A stretch of 64,000 nt of DNA from CBDDKZ01 sp965230415 (GCA_965230415.1 CBDDKZ010000003.1:372001-436000); one strand, 5' to 3'. Shown: positions 1 through 8,314, counted from the first letter of the stretch. Translations and numbers: made by a program. Notes: generated by a model not told the origin, from the letters alone.

Positions 1-180
1 CTATTTAGTATCAGGTATTTTTTGTAATGTTTGCTTTAACCATTCCAGTGGTTCTATGTCATTGAGTTTGCAAGTACCGAATAGGAATACATCATGACTG
101 CTTATTGTGCTGCATTGTGCGAACCAGAGAACAAATAATTCTATCTGCCTAAAGCCAATGCGCGTGTAAACTTCCCCGAA
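1..180 (-). pseudogene. Decayed C-terminus of an IS66-family transposase
   Basis: Read on the minus strand, this stretch encodes the end of an IS66-type transposase: an ALGR-x-NYLFSGSHNAAQ block, then AVMMYS, then GTCKLNDIEPLEWL and a stop at the first bases of the window. Two in-frame stops interrupt it (after ALGR and after NAAQ), and about one base is missing in the TATTCCTATTC stretch, so the last part is in another frame. This is a dead remnant; the rest of the element would lie to the left of the window. It suggests mobile-element traffic next to the defence genes. The family call rests on recalled IS66 C-terminal motifs. Confidence 0.75.
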
Positions 181-333
181 AATTTATTGTTTTTGAAAAG
201 TACGTATTAAAGGCTTCAAAATTAAAACTTTACTTGGAAGCGAATTTTAACGTTACAGATTTAAAACTTACTAAATAAATAACTTTCCGATAAAGGCAGT
301 TCTTTCTAAATTGTATCGATTTTTAACACTTTT

Positions 334-3300
334 ATGGACGATTACAAGAAATTACTAGCATGTTGGCACAAGCTGGAACATTTTAGCCCAGCCCAATTAC
401 CAAATAATGTCAGAAAGATAAATGAGCCATTACCGTGGAACTCGGGTTATAAAGCTAAAAAAGAGAATTATCAATTAGAGTATACACTTTATTTGGGTAT
501 TCTTAGTCAAAAAGTCATTGATGAATTTATTCGTCAACATTTCAATGACGAAACCGAAAATCCGAATATTCCTTCTGGAAAAATATGCTCTGTTTCCATG
601 AAGCTTGACCAATCAGGTAAATATAAAATCGGGTCGTTAAGCGTTTGTACCTTGCCATGGGCGTTGGCTCAGGTGAAAAATGGTAAACTTGCTTCAGATT
701 CATGGTCCAAAGAGTTTAAAGAGCTTGAAGAACAAATTCAAACCATGGTAGACGAATGTATCCACAAGATGCAAGTAGATAAAGATGGTGATTTGGTAGA
801 AGATAGCCTTCCTTTTGACTTAGAAACCTTAAATGATTTTGAGACGAAAATAGGTGAAAAAATTGGACATGGTTTTTCGAACGATTTTGAAGCCCGTTTT
901 AGTTACAAGGAGGTCAGCGTAAAAAAGGAGGGGGATGAAGAAGCAAATGCGGAGTTTATAAACAGTTTCTACATTGAAGACTTAGAATATATATTAAAAA
1001 AACTTAATGACGGTAACTTACCTAAATCCCTAAGTTCGTACTTGTCCGGCGCTTTAGGGCATCAAGTTGAAGGTAAAGTTGATCTTAATCGACACATAGA
1101 TGAATTGCAAAACGAATTGACTCCAATGTCTATTCCTGATGGCTGTTGGCCGTCGAAATATAATTTAAGTTTAATGCAGCAATATGCTGTCAATAAGATT
1201 TATGCTACATTATCGCCATCGAATGCCCGCGGCGTGTTTTCAGTTAATGGACCTCCTGGAACGGGGAAAACCACTTTGTTAAGGGATATTGTTGCTGCCA
1301 TTATAGTGGAGCGCGCTAAAAAACTCATATTGTTTGATAATCCAGGTTCGGCTTTTGTGCGTGTAAGTGAATTATATATTAACGAAAGTTATTCGCCTCA
1401 TATTTATGAACCTGATGAGAGTATTCGTGATTTCGGAATGCTGATTGCCTCTTCTAACAATGGTGCGGTAGAAAATATTTCGAAAGAACTGCCTTTGATG
1501 AGCGAAGCCGAAGGGTTTGAAGATTCAATTGCCTATTTTAAAGATGTTGCAACAGATTGCTTAGATGAAAATTATTGGGGCATATTTTCTGCAGCATTAG
1601 GAAGTAAATCAAATCGATCGGCATTTATTAGTAAGGTTTGGTTTAATAAGGACAAAGAAAATTTACTCAAGGCCTTTAAAGATAGTAAAGAAAATGACGG
1701 TAATGAAAATTGGGCTGATGTAGTCGCAGCGTTTAAATACGCAGTGAAAGAGGTTGAAAGCGAGAAATTACGAATTGAAACGTATCGAAAGAATTATGCA
1801 TTGATTGTTCCTTTAAAAAATCAATTAAAGAGCTTAAGCATTAAGTTAGATGAATTAAGAACTGATTATCATCAAAAACAGTTAGACGAACAAAAAACTA
1901 TACAGTTAATTAATGAGCTGGATCTATTAAAAGAAAAATCGTTGAATGAACTCACATTGATTCAACGTAGTAAACCAGGCTTTTTGACGTATTGGTTCAA
2001 GACAAGTATAAGGAAAAGCTATCTACAAAGTTATGCTGAAGCACTTGATAGATACAATAAATACGCAAAAGACTTCGAAGAACAGCGCATTAATCAATCT
2101 TCGTTGTATGAAGAAAGGCAATTATTAGAGCAACAAATTGAAGAGCAGGAAAATAAGGTAACCGCTTTAAGAAATGAATTAGCCATTGCTTACACAAAAA
2201 ATAAGTTGGCGGCAGAAGAGTTGGGTGTGAATTATGCCGATCTAGAATTTTGGGCGGCAGTAGGAGAGAAGCAAAGTCAGGAGGCATGTCCATGGTATTC
2301 AACCGGTTTAAAAAAGAAGCAATCTCAATTGTTCATTGCAGCATTAAAAGTACAAGAACATTTTTTAAAAGAAGCTAATAAAAACAAGAGCTGTATTTCG
2401 TCGTCTCTGGCTGCTTTTTTCTCCTACTTAAAGGGAAATCAAAAATTAGATAAAAGAGCTGTGAAAGCTTTGTTTGACACCTTTTTGTTAATGGTTCCGG
2501 TTATTTCATCAACTTTTGCTTCTGTCCGCGCGATGTTTAAAGATTTGGAAGAAAATGATATTCCATGGTTATTTATTGATGAAGCTGGTCAGGCCGTTCC
2601 GCAGGCAGCTGCGGGAGCTATTTTCAGATCCAAACGTGTCGTTGTAGTTGGAGACCCATTCCAAATTGAGCCCGTTGTGCCTACTTCGACTGTTATTACC
2701 AATCATATAAGTGACTATTATGATTTAGGTGTGCGCAACGTCAATTCCAGTTTGTCTGTGCAAGTTCTAGCAGATAGGGTCAATCGTTTTGGTACATTTA
2801 TGGACACTGGTGCTAATCAAACTTGGATTGGGACCCCTTTAAAAGTTCATAGGCGTTGCCTGGATCCGATGTTTGACATCGCAAATCAGATTGCTTATGA
2901 TAACTCTATGTTCTTAGCGACAAGTTCACCTAAAGACCTACAAATAAAATTAAATAATGCTTTTATAGATGTTAAGGGAACCACAGAAGGAAAACATTTT
3001 GTGCCAGAACAGGCAGCTGTTGTCCAAGACATTCTTATAAACGAAATTTACAATATTAAGGGATTTCCTGATCTGTATGTAATTAGTCCTTTTAGTGAAA
3101 TACCTTTTTTATTAAAGAAACAATTATATCAACCGGTGATGGAGGCCGTTTCTAAATTTATGCCACAAATCGAATCCAAGCATATTAACGCATGGTTGAA
3201 AAAACATATTGGAACAGTGCACACTTTCCAAGGTAAACAAGCAAATGCAGTGCTTTTAGTTCTTGGTTTGGATGAGGAATCAAAAGGGGCTGCCACATGG

Positions 3301-3456
3301 GCATCCCAAAAATCTAATTTGTTAAATGTGGCACTAACGAGGGCTAAATATCGGTTTGTAGCTATAGGCGATAGTCAAATATGGTTGAATCAACCTTATT
3401 TTAAAGAATTAAAAGGACTTGGGGTGGTTAGTTATGAAGGAATAGATGCTAATTGA
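334..3456 (+). CDS. Superfamily 1 helicase (AAA_11/AAA_12, Upf1-like), putative defence helicase
   Basis: A 1040-residue protein with SF1 helicase motifs split around a long insertion. Walker A GPPGTGKTT lies near residue 306, the Walker B/DEAG box (FIDEAGQAVPQ) near 748, GTVHTFQGKQ near 960, and the C-terminal ALTRAK-x-RFVAIGD motif near 1003. Residues about 500-620 are rich in K, E, L and Q and look like a coiled coil, as in many large helicases of bacterial defence loci. The first ~270 residues match nothing I recognise. The gene is followed by a membrane microprotein that overlaps its stop and by two PD-(D/E)XK-like nucleases. A role in nucleic-acid surveillance or anti-phage defence is inferred from this context; the helicase assignment itself is secure. 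Confidence 0.88.
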   Translation: MDDYKKLLACWHKLEHFSPAQLPNNVRKINEPLPWNSGYKAKKENYQLEYTLYLGILSQKVIDEFIRQHFNDETENPNIPSGKICSVSMKLDQSGKYKIGSLSVCTLPWALAQVKNGKLASDSWSKEFKELEEQIQTMVDECIHKMQVDKDGDLVEDSLPFDLETLNDFETKIGEKIGHGFSNDFEARFSYKEVSVKKEGDEEANAEFINSFYIEDLEYILKKLNDGNLPKSLSSYLSGALGHQVEGKVDLNRHIDELQNELTPMSIPDGCWPSKYNLSLMQQYAVNKIYATLSPSNARGVFSVNGPPGTGKTTLLRDIVAAIIVERAKKLILFDNPGSAFVRVSELYINESYSPHIYEPDESIRDFGMLIASSNNGAVENISKELPLMSEAEGFEDSIAYFKDVATDCLDENYWGIFSAALGSKSNRSAFISKVWFNKDKENLLKAFKDSKENDGNENWADVVAAFKYAVKEVESEKLRIETYRKNYALIVPLKNQLKSLSIKLDELRTDYHQKQLDEQKTIQLINELDLLKEKSLNELTLIQRSKPGFLTYWFKTSIRKSYLQSYAEALDRYNKYAKDFEEQRINQSSLYEERQLLEQQIEEQENKVTALRNELAIAYTKNKLAAEELGVNYADLEFWAAVGEKQSQEACPWYSTGLKKKQSQLFIAALKVQEHFLKEANKNKSCISSSLAAFFSYLKGNQKLDKRAVKALFDTFLLMVPVISSTFASVRAMFKDLEENDIPWLFIDEAGQAVPQAAAGAIFRSKRVVVVGDPFQIEPVVPTSTVITNHISDYYDLGVRNVNSSLSVQVLADRVNRFGTFMDTGANQTWIGTPLKVHRRCLDPMFDIANQIAYDNSMFLATSSPKDLQIKLNNAFIDVKGTTEGKHFVPEQAAVVQDILINEIYNIKGFPDLYVISPFSEIPFLLKKQLYQPVMEAVSKFMPQIESKHINAWLKKHIGTVHTFQGKQANAVLLVLGLDEESKGAATWASQKSNLLNVALTRAKYRFVAIGDSQIWLNQPYFKELKGLGVVSYEGIDAN

Positions 3457-3550
3457 TTTTTTCTGGTCAGTTGTCGGTTTATTCTCTTCAGTATCTTTCA
3501 TATTGACCTTTGTGTTTGTAATGGTGATAAGTCTCATTTTATTTAAATAA
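3446..3550 (+). CDS. 34-residue single-span membrane microprotein
   Basis: A short reading frame starts inside the last codons of the helicase gene, in the +1 frame, and runs 35 codons. The product is almost entirely hydrophobic (MLIDFFWSVVGLFSS, then a V/F/I/L-rich run ending in LFK) and could span the membrane once. The 11-base overlap with the helicase stop would permit translational coupling. No homologue is recognised, and AT-rich DNA can yield such frames by chance. Confidence 0.4.
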   Translation: MLIDFFWSVVGLFSSVSFILTFVFVMVISLILFK

Positions 3551-3702
3551 GCTTATTCTACTAAAAAAAGAACGACCTACGGTCTAAAACAAGAAACACT
3601 TTTTGCATCATCTAATTATTTAAGGTTATATAACCGGTAACCGATCTAGTGGGAATTTCGTATTTCGGTATTTGAATTCTTAAATTTTTAAAAGATTGAT
3701 TT

Positions 3703-4194
3703 ATGCCAACCGAAGGAGAATACATTTGTGGTGCTTATTTAAAACTAGTTGAAGAATGTGATATTGTGGACTATAACGTTCGTCCACCAGGAGGAGGCAT
3801 TGAAGGGTTAGGTGAGTTAGATGTGGTAGGGATCAAACTTAAAGCAAGAACAGCTTTTTTTTGTGAGGTGACCACTCATCTTGGGGGTCTGCAAATTGGT
3901 AAAAACTACTTGGCGACAATAGAGAAAATTGAAGAAAAGTTTGTTAGACAAAAAAAGTACGCCTATCAAAAGTATGGAGACTTCCATTGTCGGTTTCAAT
4001 ATTGGTCTCCAAAGGTCTCAAAGGAAAATATAGTTCCTAAGCTGCGAGAAAGGATAAGTGATTTGGAGCTTGTTGTGAACCAGGCTTATACTGATAAAAT
4101 AGAGCAGCTGAGAGTGCTTGCAAAGGAAAGAACAGAAACCACTGGAAATCCCTTTTTTCGAACATTACAGATTTTAGAGCGACTTGTTAAATAA
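3703..4194 (+). CDS. Small PD-(D/E)XK-like nuclease candidate
   Basis: A 163-residue soluble protein. The segment GELDVVG followed by FFCEVTTHL resembles the Asp...Glu-x-Lys core of PD-(D/E)XK nucleases, with Thr in place of the usual Lys. A glycine-rich stretch (RPPGGGIEGLGELD) precedes it. The C-terminal half is helical and charged. The downstream gene begins within a few bases of this stop, so the two are probably co-transcribed and may act together or with the helicase. The fold call is pattern-based; it could be catalytically inactive. Confidence 0.5.
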   Translation: MPTEGEYICGAYLKLVEECDIVDYNVRPPGGGIEGLGELDVVGIKLKARTAFFCEVTTHLGGLQIGKNYLATIEKIEEKFVRQKKYAYQKYGDFHCRFQYWSPKVSKENIVPKLRERISDLELVVNQAYTDKIEQLRVLAKERTETTGNPFFRTLQILERLVK

Positions 4195-4201
4195 TTGGAG
4201 T

Positions 4202-5212
4202 ATGAAAATTAACAGACCTAATTTGTTTGCATATGCAACCTCAGAGCTTTCTCAGGATGCTTTTTTAGCTTGGTTTATAGAATGGGCAGATCAGTCATAT
4301 GACAATGTTGATAGCAATTTGCATTCCTGTGCGGTGAAATTTGTAAAAAAGCTCATAGATAAAAGGGATGGCTATTCTATTGATAAAATTGAGGTAGGCC
4401 GTCAATGGAATCATGTAGATGTATGGGCTAAAGTCAATGACCAGTTATTTGTTGCAATAGAAGATAAAACCAATACTAGCGAGCATTCCAATCAACTAGA
4501 ACGATACAAAGAAATGATTGAGGAGGATGATAAGTTGATGGGGTTAGCGCCCGTTCTTGTTTACTTTAAGATGACCGAACAAAGTAATTTTTCGGTTGTT
4601 GAAAAGGCAGACTACCGCGTATTTTCCAGAAAAGATATGATACCCATATTAAGGGAGTATGATGATAACACAGCCGATGGTGGTCGCAATAACATTCTCG
4701 TGGATTATTACCGCAATTTACTTGAATTGGATCAGCAGATAGATAGCTTCCGAACGTTGAAAGTAGATGATTGGCATTATCGCTCCTGGGCAGGGTTTTA
4801 TTCTTCACTACAGAAGGAGTTTGAAGGAGGTTGGGGTTATGTTCATAATCCTTCAGGTGGTTTTGTGGGGTATTGGTGGGATTGGCGTTATGGTAAACTT
4901 GAATCTGGAGGTTTTGAATATTATTTACAGTTAGAACAGGATAAGTTGGTCATAAAGCAACATTGTTATGATAGGGTAGATAAATATGCAGTACGAGATT
5001 TGTTAAGAGATATAATTTTTAAGCAGCAAGAATCATATGGTCTAAAATTTAGTAAAAGTGGACGAATAGGCAAATACATGAGTGTTGCAAAGTTGGATAC
5101 GGCCCCAATAAAAAAGCTTAATAATGGAGCACTGGATTACGCTAAAACATTTGAATTCTTTAAGATAATTATGGAGTTTATGACGGAAATTGAAAATAGA
5201 ATTTCAGCATAA
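4202..5212 (+). CDS. PD-(D/E)XK nuclease family protein (PDDEXK_4-like)
   Basis: About 336 residues from the ATG at 4202, which follows GGAG and lies just after the upstream stop; an in-frame ATG at 4184 would add six residues. The signature WNHVDVWAKVN...LFVAIEDKTNT (about residues 75-100) gives the Asp and Glu-x-Lys of the PD-(D/E)XK fold, followed by a QLERYKE helix, the arrangement of the PDDEXK_4 superfamily found in many defence loci. The C-terminal half has Trp/Gly/Tyr-rich beta segments and may be a sensor or DNA-binding part. Nuclease type and substrate are unknown. Confidence 0.65.
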   Translation: MKINRPNLFAYATSELSQDAFLAWFIEWADQSYDNVDSNLHSCAVKFVKKLIDKRDGYSIDKIEVGRQWNHVDVWAKVNDQLFVAIEDKTNTSEHSNQLERYKEMIEEDDKLMGLAPVLVYFKMTEQSNFSVVEKADYRVFSRKDMIPILREYDDNTADGGRNNILVDYYRNLLELDQQIDSFRTLKVDDWHYRSWAGFYSSLQKEFEGGWGYVHNPSGGFVGYWWDWRYGKLESGGFEYYLQLEQDKLVIKQHCYDRVDKYAVRDLLRDIIFKQQESYGLKFSKSGRIGKYMSVAKLDTAPIKKLNNGALDYAKTFEFFKIIMEFMTEIENRISA

Positions 5213-5362
5213 ACTCAAGATGACAAATAGTTTGATGTTACTATGGACATTGCCAACGATATAGCGCAAATTTCTAATATGAATAGCCACTACTTGATCT
5301 GACAAATGAACTTACAACTTACGCTTCAGAACTCTTCACTTTCACACTATTAATCACTCTTT
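5213..5362. other. Gene-free stretch before the CRISPR region
   Basis: No coding frame or RNA gene is recognisable between the nuclease stop and the first palindromic element. The end of the stretch (ACTCTTCACTTTCACACT) resembles the ATTCTTCACTTTCACTAT strings beside B-type arrays further on, so it is probably decayed CRISPR flank. Confidence 0.4.
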
Positions 5363-5493
5363 CACCTTCCCTGCCCGCTGAGCTCTAAACACAACCTGGC
5401 CCGTCGTTAAATCAGTTCACTGAACTGATTATTAACACTCCGTCCGGCTCCTTGCTAAAATGATCTGCTAGATCATTTCTTAACGCGCGGCCC
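5363..5493. repeat. Two back-to-back REP-like palindromic elements
   Basis: The first copy begins CACCTTCCCTGCCCGCTG and has the inverted repeat CAGTTCACTGAACTG. The second begins GGCTCCTTGCTAAAA and has TGATCTGCTAGATCA. Both end in the family's TTAACRCKC...CCT signature. A CRISPR-repeat end (GGTAGATACTTACTTCAAC) follows directly, so the elements interrupt an old repeat. The left copy has extra sequence between its 5' part and the hairpin. Confidence 0.75.
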
Positions 5494-5621
5494 TGGTAGA
5501 TACTTACTTCAACTCTGGGTTAACTATGATGATATATGGTCAGTTTTGTTTCAGTCACCTATTCGGTAGATACTCACTTCAACATCAAGGATAGTAGACC
5601 TAACTAGAAAGGTTTCAGTCA

Positions 5622-5684
5622 TCGCCCCGCAGCCTGGCCCGTCACTAAAATAGTCCACCGGACTATTTCTTAACGCTCCGTCCT
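5622..5684. repeat. REP-like element inserted in a CRISPR repeat
   Basis: It follows the repeat start GTTTCAGTCA at 5612-5621 and contains CTGGCCCGTCACTAAAAT, the hairpin AGTCCACCGGACT, and TTAACGCTCCGTCCT. It is followed by a decayed repeat end (CAGTAGATACTCA). The same junction recurs near 8249 and 14108. Confidence 0.75.
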
Positions 5685-5730
5685 CAGTAGATACTCAAAT
5701 GCATTCTTATTACTAACGATTCTATTTCAG

Positions 5731-5752
5731 CCTGTCCCGGCGAACGTCGGGA
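5731..5752. repeat. Short hairpin inserted in a CRISPR repeat (copy 1)
   Basis: TCCCGGCGAACGTCGGGA folds into an eight-pair stem with one G-T pair and an AA loop. It sits between TTTCAG and TCACCTATTCGG, splitting an A-type repeat. Identical insertions are at 8293-8314 and 14152-14173. Confidence 0.7.
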
Positions 5753-5988
5753 TCACCTATTCGGTAGATACTCACTTCAACACTGTGGTACGCGTCCATT
5801 GAACTGGCCGGTAAGGTTTCAGTCACCTATTCGGTAGATACTCACTTCAACCACACGGCATTTCTATGATTATCCTGTTAGTAGTTTCAGTCACCTATTC
5901 GGTAGATACTCACTTCAACAAAGTAAGGTACACCAAGGTGGAAGGGCTTATGGTTTCAGTCACCTATTCGGTAGATACTCACTTCAAC

Positions 5989-6193
5989 ACTACTTTTTCA
6001 CAAGTAGCTTTATTACAGTTATTTAACCCTAAATTTCGCCACAACAAAACGCCCGTTTTCGACATTTGTCTATTTTTTCGGTATTTTATGTACCAACTGT
6101 CAAATATGTCAATGAACGCTAATTTCTGCATACTAACGGCTAACTGTCTCTTCGTAAATATAGGTCAATAATATTCAAAAGTACAACAAAAAT
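5989..6193 (-). promoter_or_regulatory. Leader of array A1
   Basis: AT-rich sequence between cas2 and the first repeat. Immediately next to the repeat lies the inverted repeat CTACTT-N6-AAGTAG, conserved at all four A arrays and probably an adaptation signal. CAAAAGTA at 6176-6183 reads TACTTTTG on the minus strand, fitting the Bacteroidota -7 box TAnnTTTG. A partner -33 box is not clear. Leader function is inferred from position and conservation. Confidence 0.65.
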
Positions 6194-6493
6194 TCAGATT
6201 ATTAAGGTGAGTAAATCACCAACCAAATAAGGTAAATCCAACGAAACGTTTCCCAACGTTTGCATCAACAAAAATTGCTGTTTGGGTATTTTAATAACTA
6301 TTAATTGTGCAGCGCTATCTCCGGTGTTACACAATGCCTTTAACCCTTTCCAGAGTTCGGTGTTACTTACCGGGTCATGCGGTCCAACGAATACCGAGAG
6401 CTGAATTCGTTCATAACCCGCTGCGATGAGTAGTTTTGACAATTTAGTCCTAATGCGATCATCTTCAATGTCATAGCTTACTAAATGTATCAT
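6194..6493 (-). CDS. cas2: CRISPR-associated endonuclease Cas2 (unit 1)
   Basis: A 99-residue Cas2 with the ferredoxin-fold start MIHLVSYDIEDDRIRTKL, the catalytic-type Asp in SYDI, and IQLSVFVG in the central strand. Normal length, no lesions. The ATG overlaps the stop of the truncated cas1 by four bases, so the pair is translationally coupled. Cas2 dimers bridge Cas1 dimers in the spacer-integration complex. Nearly identical to the unit 2 copy (V/L difference in IQLS-x-FVG) and clearly diverged from units 3 and 4. Confidence 0.95.
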   Translation of the reverse strand: MIHLVSYDIEDDRIRTKLSKLLIAAGYERIQLSVFVGPHDPVSNTELWKGLKALCNTGDSAAQLIVIKIPKQQFLLMQTLGNVSLDLPYLVGDLLTLII

Positions 6494-7251
6494 ATTTTGA
6501 TTTTTTTGATTAAACGTAACAGTTCATTGCAATACAACATGGTATGATTTCTGAAGGTACTGGTTTCGTCGTTAAAGGTTGTCCTGGATTCAACCAGCTG
6601 GCGAAACGCCGGAATGAGTATTTTCTTACCTTCTTTGTTCAGATAATATCCGTTATCCTTGTAGGCAAAATGTTTTTCGTTCAATTCATTTGCCTGGAAA
6701 AGTGTATGTATTAACTGATCAATATACGGTCGAAATGGTTCAATCAGATCAAATACCAGCGCCGTTTTTTTATAGTTTTCTACATGCAAAAAACCGATAT
6801 AGGGATCCAGTCCTACGGAAAAAACGGCTTGTTCAATGATGGCATAGGTCATCCCATAACCATAATTAATGGCCGCATTGAATATGTCTCTGGCTGGCCG
6901 CCGGGTTCTGGCATTAAATTGATATTTTTCAGGTAACAAAGTCGAAAGCTGCTTCCAGTAGTTTTTGGAAATACTTCCCTCAATTCCCATGATATTATTT
7001 CTGCAGTTTTGTATTTGTTCGTTTTCAAAGTTTTGAAATCCGGCTTTTTTCTGATGAACAAATACCTGAAACTGTTCAGCCAGACTTTGACGGTGTTTGT
7101 GATTTCGTTCAATATACTTAAGGACAATTACTTGCCTTGAAAACTTTAGGCTCAAACTTTCAAGTATAAACGCGGTCGCTCCGGTGCTTCGCGCAAAGAG
7201 CATTTGCTTATACCGTACAGAGGCCAGATTGGAAAAATACGGACTCATCAT
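6490..7251 (-). CDS. cas1: Cas1 lacking 83 N-terminal residues (unit 1)
   Basis: A 253-residue frame that starts at MMSPYF, which is Met84 in the full-length Cas1 of unit 4. The N-terminal beta domain is absent, but the catalytic helical domain is complete: Glu91 in IMGIEGSIS, His156 in FLHVEN, Asp168 and Glu171 in FDLIEPFRP. The DNA upstream of the start is replaced by a REP-like element about five bases away. Because the beta domain normally forms the Cas1 dimer, the protein may be inactive alone or may work with other copies. The frame is otherwise open, which argues against old decay. Confidence 0.85.
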   Translation of the reverse strand: MMSPYFSNLASVRYKQMLFARSTGATAFILESLSLKFSRQVIVLKYIERNHKHRQSLAEQFQVFVHQKKAGFQNFENEQIQNCRNNIMGIEGSISKNYWKQLSTLLPEKYQFNARTRRPARDIFNAAINYGYGMTYAIIEQAVFSVGLDPYIGFLHVENYKKTALVFDLIEPFRPYIDQLIHTLFQANELNEKHFAYKDNGYYLNKEGKKILIPAFRQLVESRTTFNDETSTFRNHTMLYCNELLRLIKKIKI

Positions 7252-7256
7252 GCGCG

Positions 7257-7327
7257 CACCCTGCCCGCTGCGCTCCCTGGCTCCTCACTAAAACAGTTCA
7301 CTGAACTGTTTCTTAACGCGCGGCCCT
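7257..7327. repeat. REP-like element at the cas1 truncation point (unit 1)
   Basis: CACCCTGCCCGCTGCGC, then CTGGCTCCTCACTAAAA, the hairpin CAGTTCACTGAACTG, and TTAACGCGCGGCCCT. It lies directly upstream of the truncated cas1 and is followed by a B-type repeat remnant (CTTTCAACTAGATAC). Confidence 0.8.
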
Positions 7328-7384
7328 CTTTCAACTAGATACTTACTTCAGAATTCTTCACTTTCACTATCACACCGAAAAGCC

Positions 7385-7456
7385 TCACCCTGCCCCCTGC
7401 GCTCCCTGGCCCGTCACTAAAATAGTCCACCGGACTATTTCTTAACGCTCCGTCCT
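7385..7456. repeat. REP-like element inside a B-type CRISPR repeat
   Basis: It starts TCACCCTGCCCCCTGCG, with hairpin AGTCCACCGGACT, and ends TTAACGCTCCGTCCT. The second part of a B-type repeat (CTTTCAACTAGATACTTAC) continues directly after it. TCACC is also the sequence at which intact B repeats continue into TTTCAAC. Confidence 0.8.
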
Positions 7457-7612
7457 CTTTCAACTAGATACTTACTTCAATAAATATGGAATTCAGAAAA
7501 TATCAACACTTGTTGTAGTCACCTTTCAACTAGATACTTACTTCAATTGCAGCTACTGTTAATGGTGCAACATTTGGTTGTAGTCACCTTTCAACTAGAT
7601 ACTTACTTCAAT
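7457..7612 (-). CRISPR. CRISPR array B1 (B-type repeat)
   Basis: Full 36-nt repeats at 7512-7547 and 7577-7612, plus the 3' part of a repeat at 7457-7481 cut by a REP-like element. On the plus strand repeats start GTTGTAGTCACC and end ACTTACTTCAAT. The spacer between the two full repeats is 29 nt. The B repeat matches the A repeat at 27 of 36 positions, so the two share ancestry. The leader is on the high-coordinate side. Confidence 0.92.
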
Positions 7613-7780
7613 GTACCTCAAAGCATTTTACTGACAAACAGTGCCTTAGCCCAGAAAGCAAACACAAAAACGAGTGTATGATTTGTGTTTTCAAACATTT
7701 CGAAGTCATTTTTTAATTCCTATTCTGGCTCAAATTCTTTTCAGGTACTCTGCAAAGATACTAAAATTAAGCCAAAAATG
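7613..7780 (-). promoter_or_regulatory. Leader of array B1 with a Bacteroidota promoter
   Basis: Starts GTACCTCAAAGCATTTTAC directly after the last repeat and is conserved at B2 and B3. On the minus strand TATCTTTG (plus 7753-7760) matches the -7 box TAnnTTTG, and TTTTTGG (7772-7778) lies upstream at roughly the spacing of the -33 box. This gives array B its own likely promoter. Confidence 0.7.
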
Positions 7781-7905
7781 CGGTACAATTACTAGTTATA
7801 GCAGCTAGTTTAGCTTTAATAACCAAGTCACGATACATTTCCCCACCAGACGGGCCTTGATAAAATGGCGTCAAGAAAATCAATGTAAACGAAATCCATT
7901 TGAAT
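7781..7905. repeat. Conserved block upstream of leader B1
   Basis: About 125 bp nearly identical to 13638-13763 and partly to 10798-10925. It holds a 61-codon minus frame in two copies, but the frame is not kept in the third, so it is probably a non-coding part of the duplicated unit or a gene scrap. Confidence 0.5.
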
Positions 7906-7978
7906 CTCACCTTGCTCACTTCGTTTTCTGGCCGCGCACTAAAACAGTTCACAGAACTGTTTATTAACGTTTGCCTCT
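7906..7978. repeat. REP-like element (variant) at the unit 1 border
   Basis: CACCTTGCTCACTTCGTTTT then CTGGCCGCGCACTAAAA, the hairpin CAGTTCACAGAACTG, and TTAACGTTTGCC. The more diverged sub-type, shared with 13764-13835. Confidence 0.65.
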
Positions 7979-8189
7979 TGTTTGAGTAGGATTGAGCATA
8001 AAGAATTGATTCAGTGAATCAATTTAGTAAAAGGCCCGGATGCGTCGAGGGTTTATACATCCTAAACCAATCGCATTTATTTTTAGCTGTTTATCACAGT
8101 CTTGGTCTTTTGGTTCTTTTTGAAACAAGTCAAAAGAACGAAATGGATGACTACTCTTGCTCAATACTCAAACTGTTGCTGTTTTGCCT
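7979..8189. repeat. ~200-bp duplicated segment, copy 1
   Basis: Almost identical to 13836-14048, with a few substitutions and a one-base indel (GAATCAATTTAG versus GAATACAATTTAG). It includes the imperfect inverted repeat TCTTTTGGTTCTTTTTG...CAAGTCAAAAGAACG, a kind of string common in Bacteroidota intergenic DNA. The frame crossing it is not supported as a gene. Confidence 0.65.
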
Positions 8190-8249
8190 ACCCGCAGCCT
8201 GGCCCGTCACTAAATTAGTCCACCGGATTATTTCTTAACGCTCCGTCCT
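8190..8249. repeat. REP-like element at the distal end of array A2
   Basis: CCCGCAGCCTGGCCCGTCAC, a hairpin with AGTCCACCGGATT (one arm altered), and CTCCGTCCT, followed by the decayed repeat end CAGTAGATACTCA. Same insertion as at 5622-5684, with the first half of the repeat lost. Confidence 0.7.
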
Positions 8250-8292
8250 CAGTAGATACTCAAATGCATTGTTACAAACGATTCTATTTCAG

Positions 8293-8314
8293 CCTGTCCC
8301 GGCGAACGTCGGGA
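8293..8314. repeat. Short hairpin inserted in a CRISPR repeat (copy 2)
   Basis: Same TCCCGGCG-AA-CGTCGGGA hairpin, between TTTCAG and TCACCTATTCGG, at the distal end of array A2. Confidence 0.7.

Larger units (their letters stand above)
5548..5988 (-). CRISPR. CRISPR array A1 (A-type repeat, leader on the high-coordinate side)
   Basis: Full 36-nt repeats begin at 5548, 5816, 5884 and 5953. On the plus strand each starts GTTTCAGTCACC and ends CTCACTTCAAC; read on the minus strand it ends GAAAC, the usual 3' end of type I/III repeats, so transcription is inferred to be on the minus strand from the leader at 5989-6193. Intact spacers are 32-33 nt. The leader-distal part is broken: one repeat (from 5612) is split by a REP-like element, and the next by a ~20-nt hairpin at 5731-5752, leaving a partial repeat at 5753-5781. 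Confidence 0.95.

Noticed and set aside
6490..7251. Calling the truncated cas1 copies plain pseudogenes
   Set aside because: Apart from the missing N-terminus they have no stops or frameshifts and keep catalytic residues, so they are reported as coding with reduced certainty.
7767..7952. 61-codon minus-strand frame, identical at 13625-13810
   Set aside because: Lies across leader B and a REP element; the third copy of the block (10798-10925) does not keep the frame, so it looks non-coding.
8014..8238. 74-codon plus-strand frame
   Set aside because: Covers the duplicated ~200-bp segment and a REP element, and the matching copy at 13836 has a frame-changing indel.
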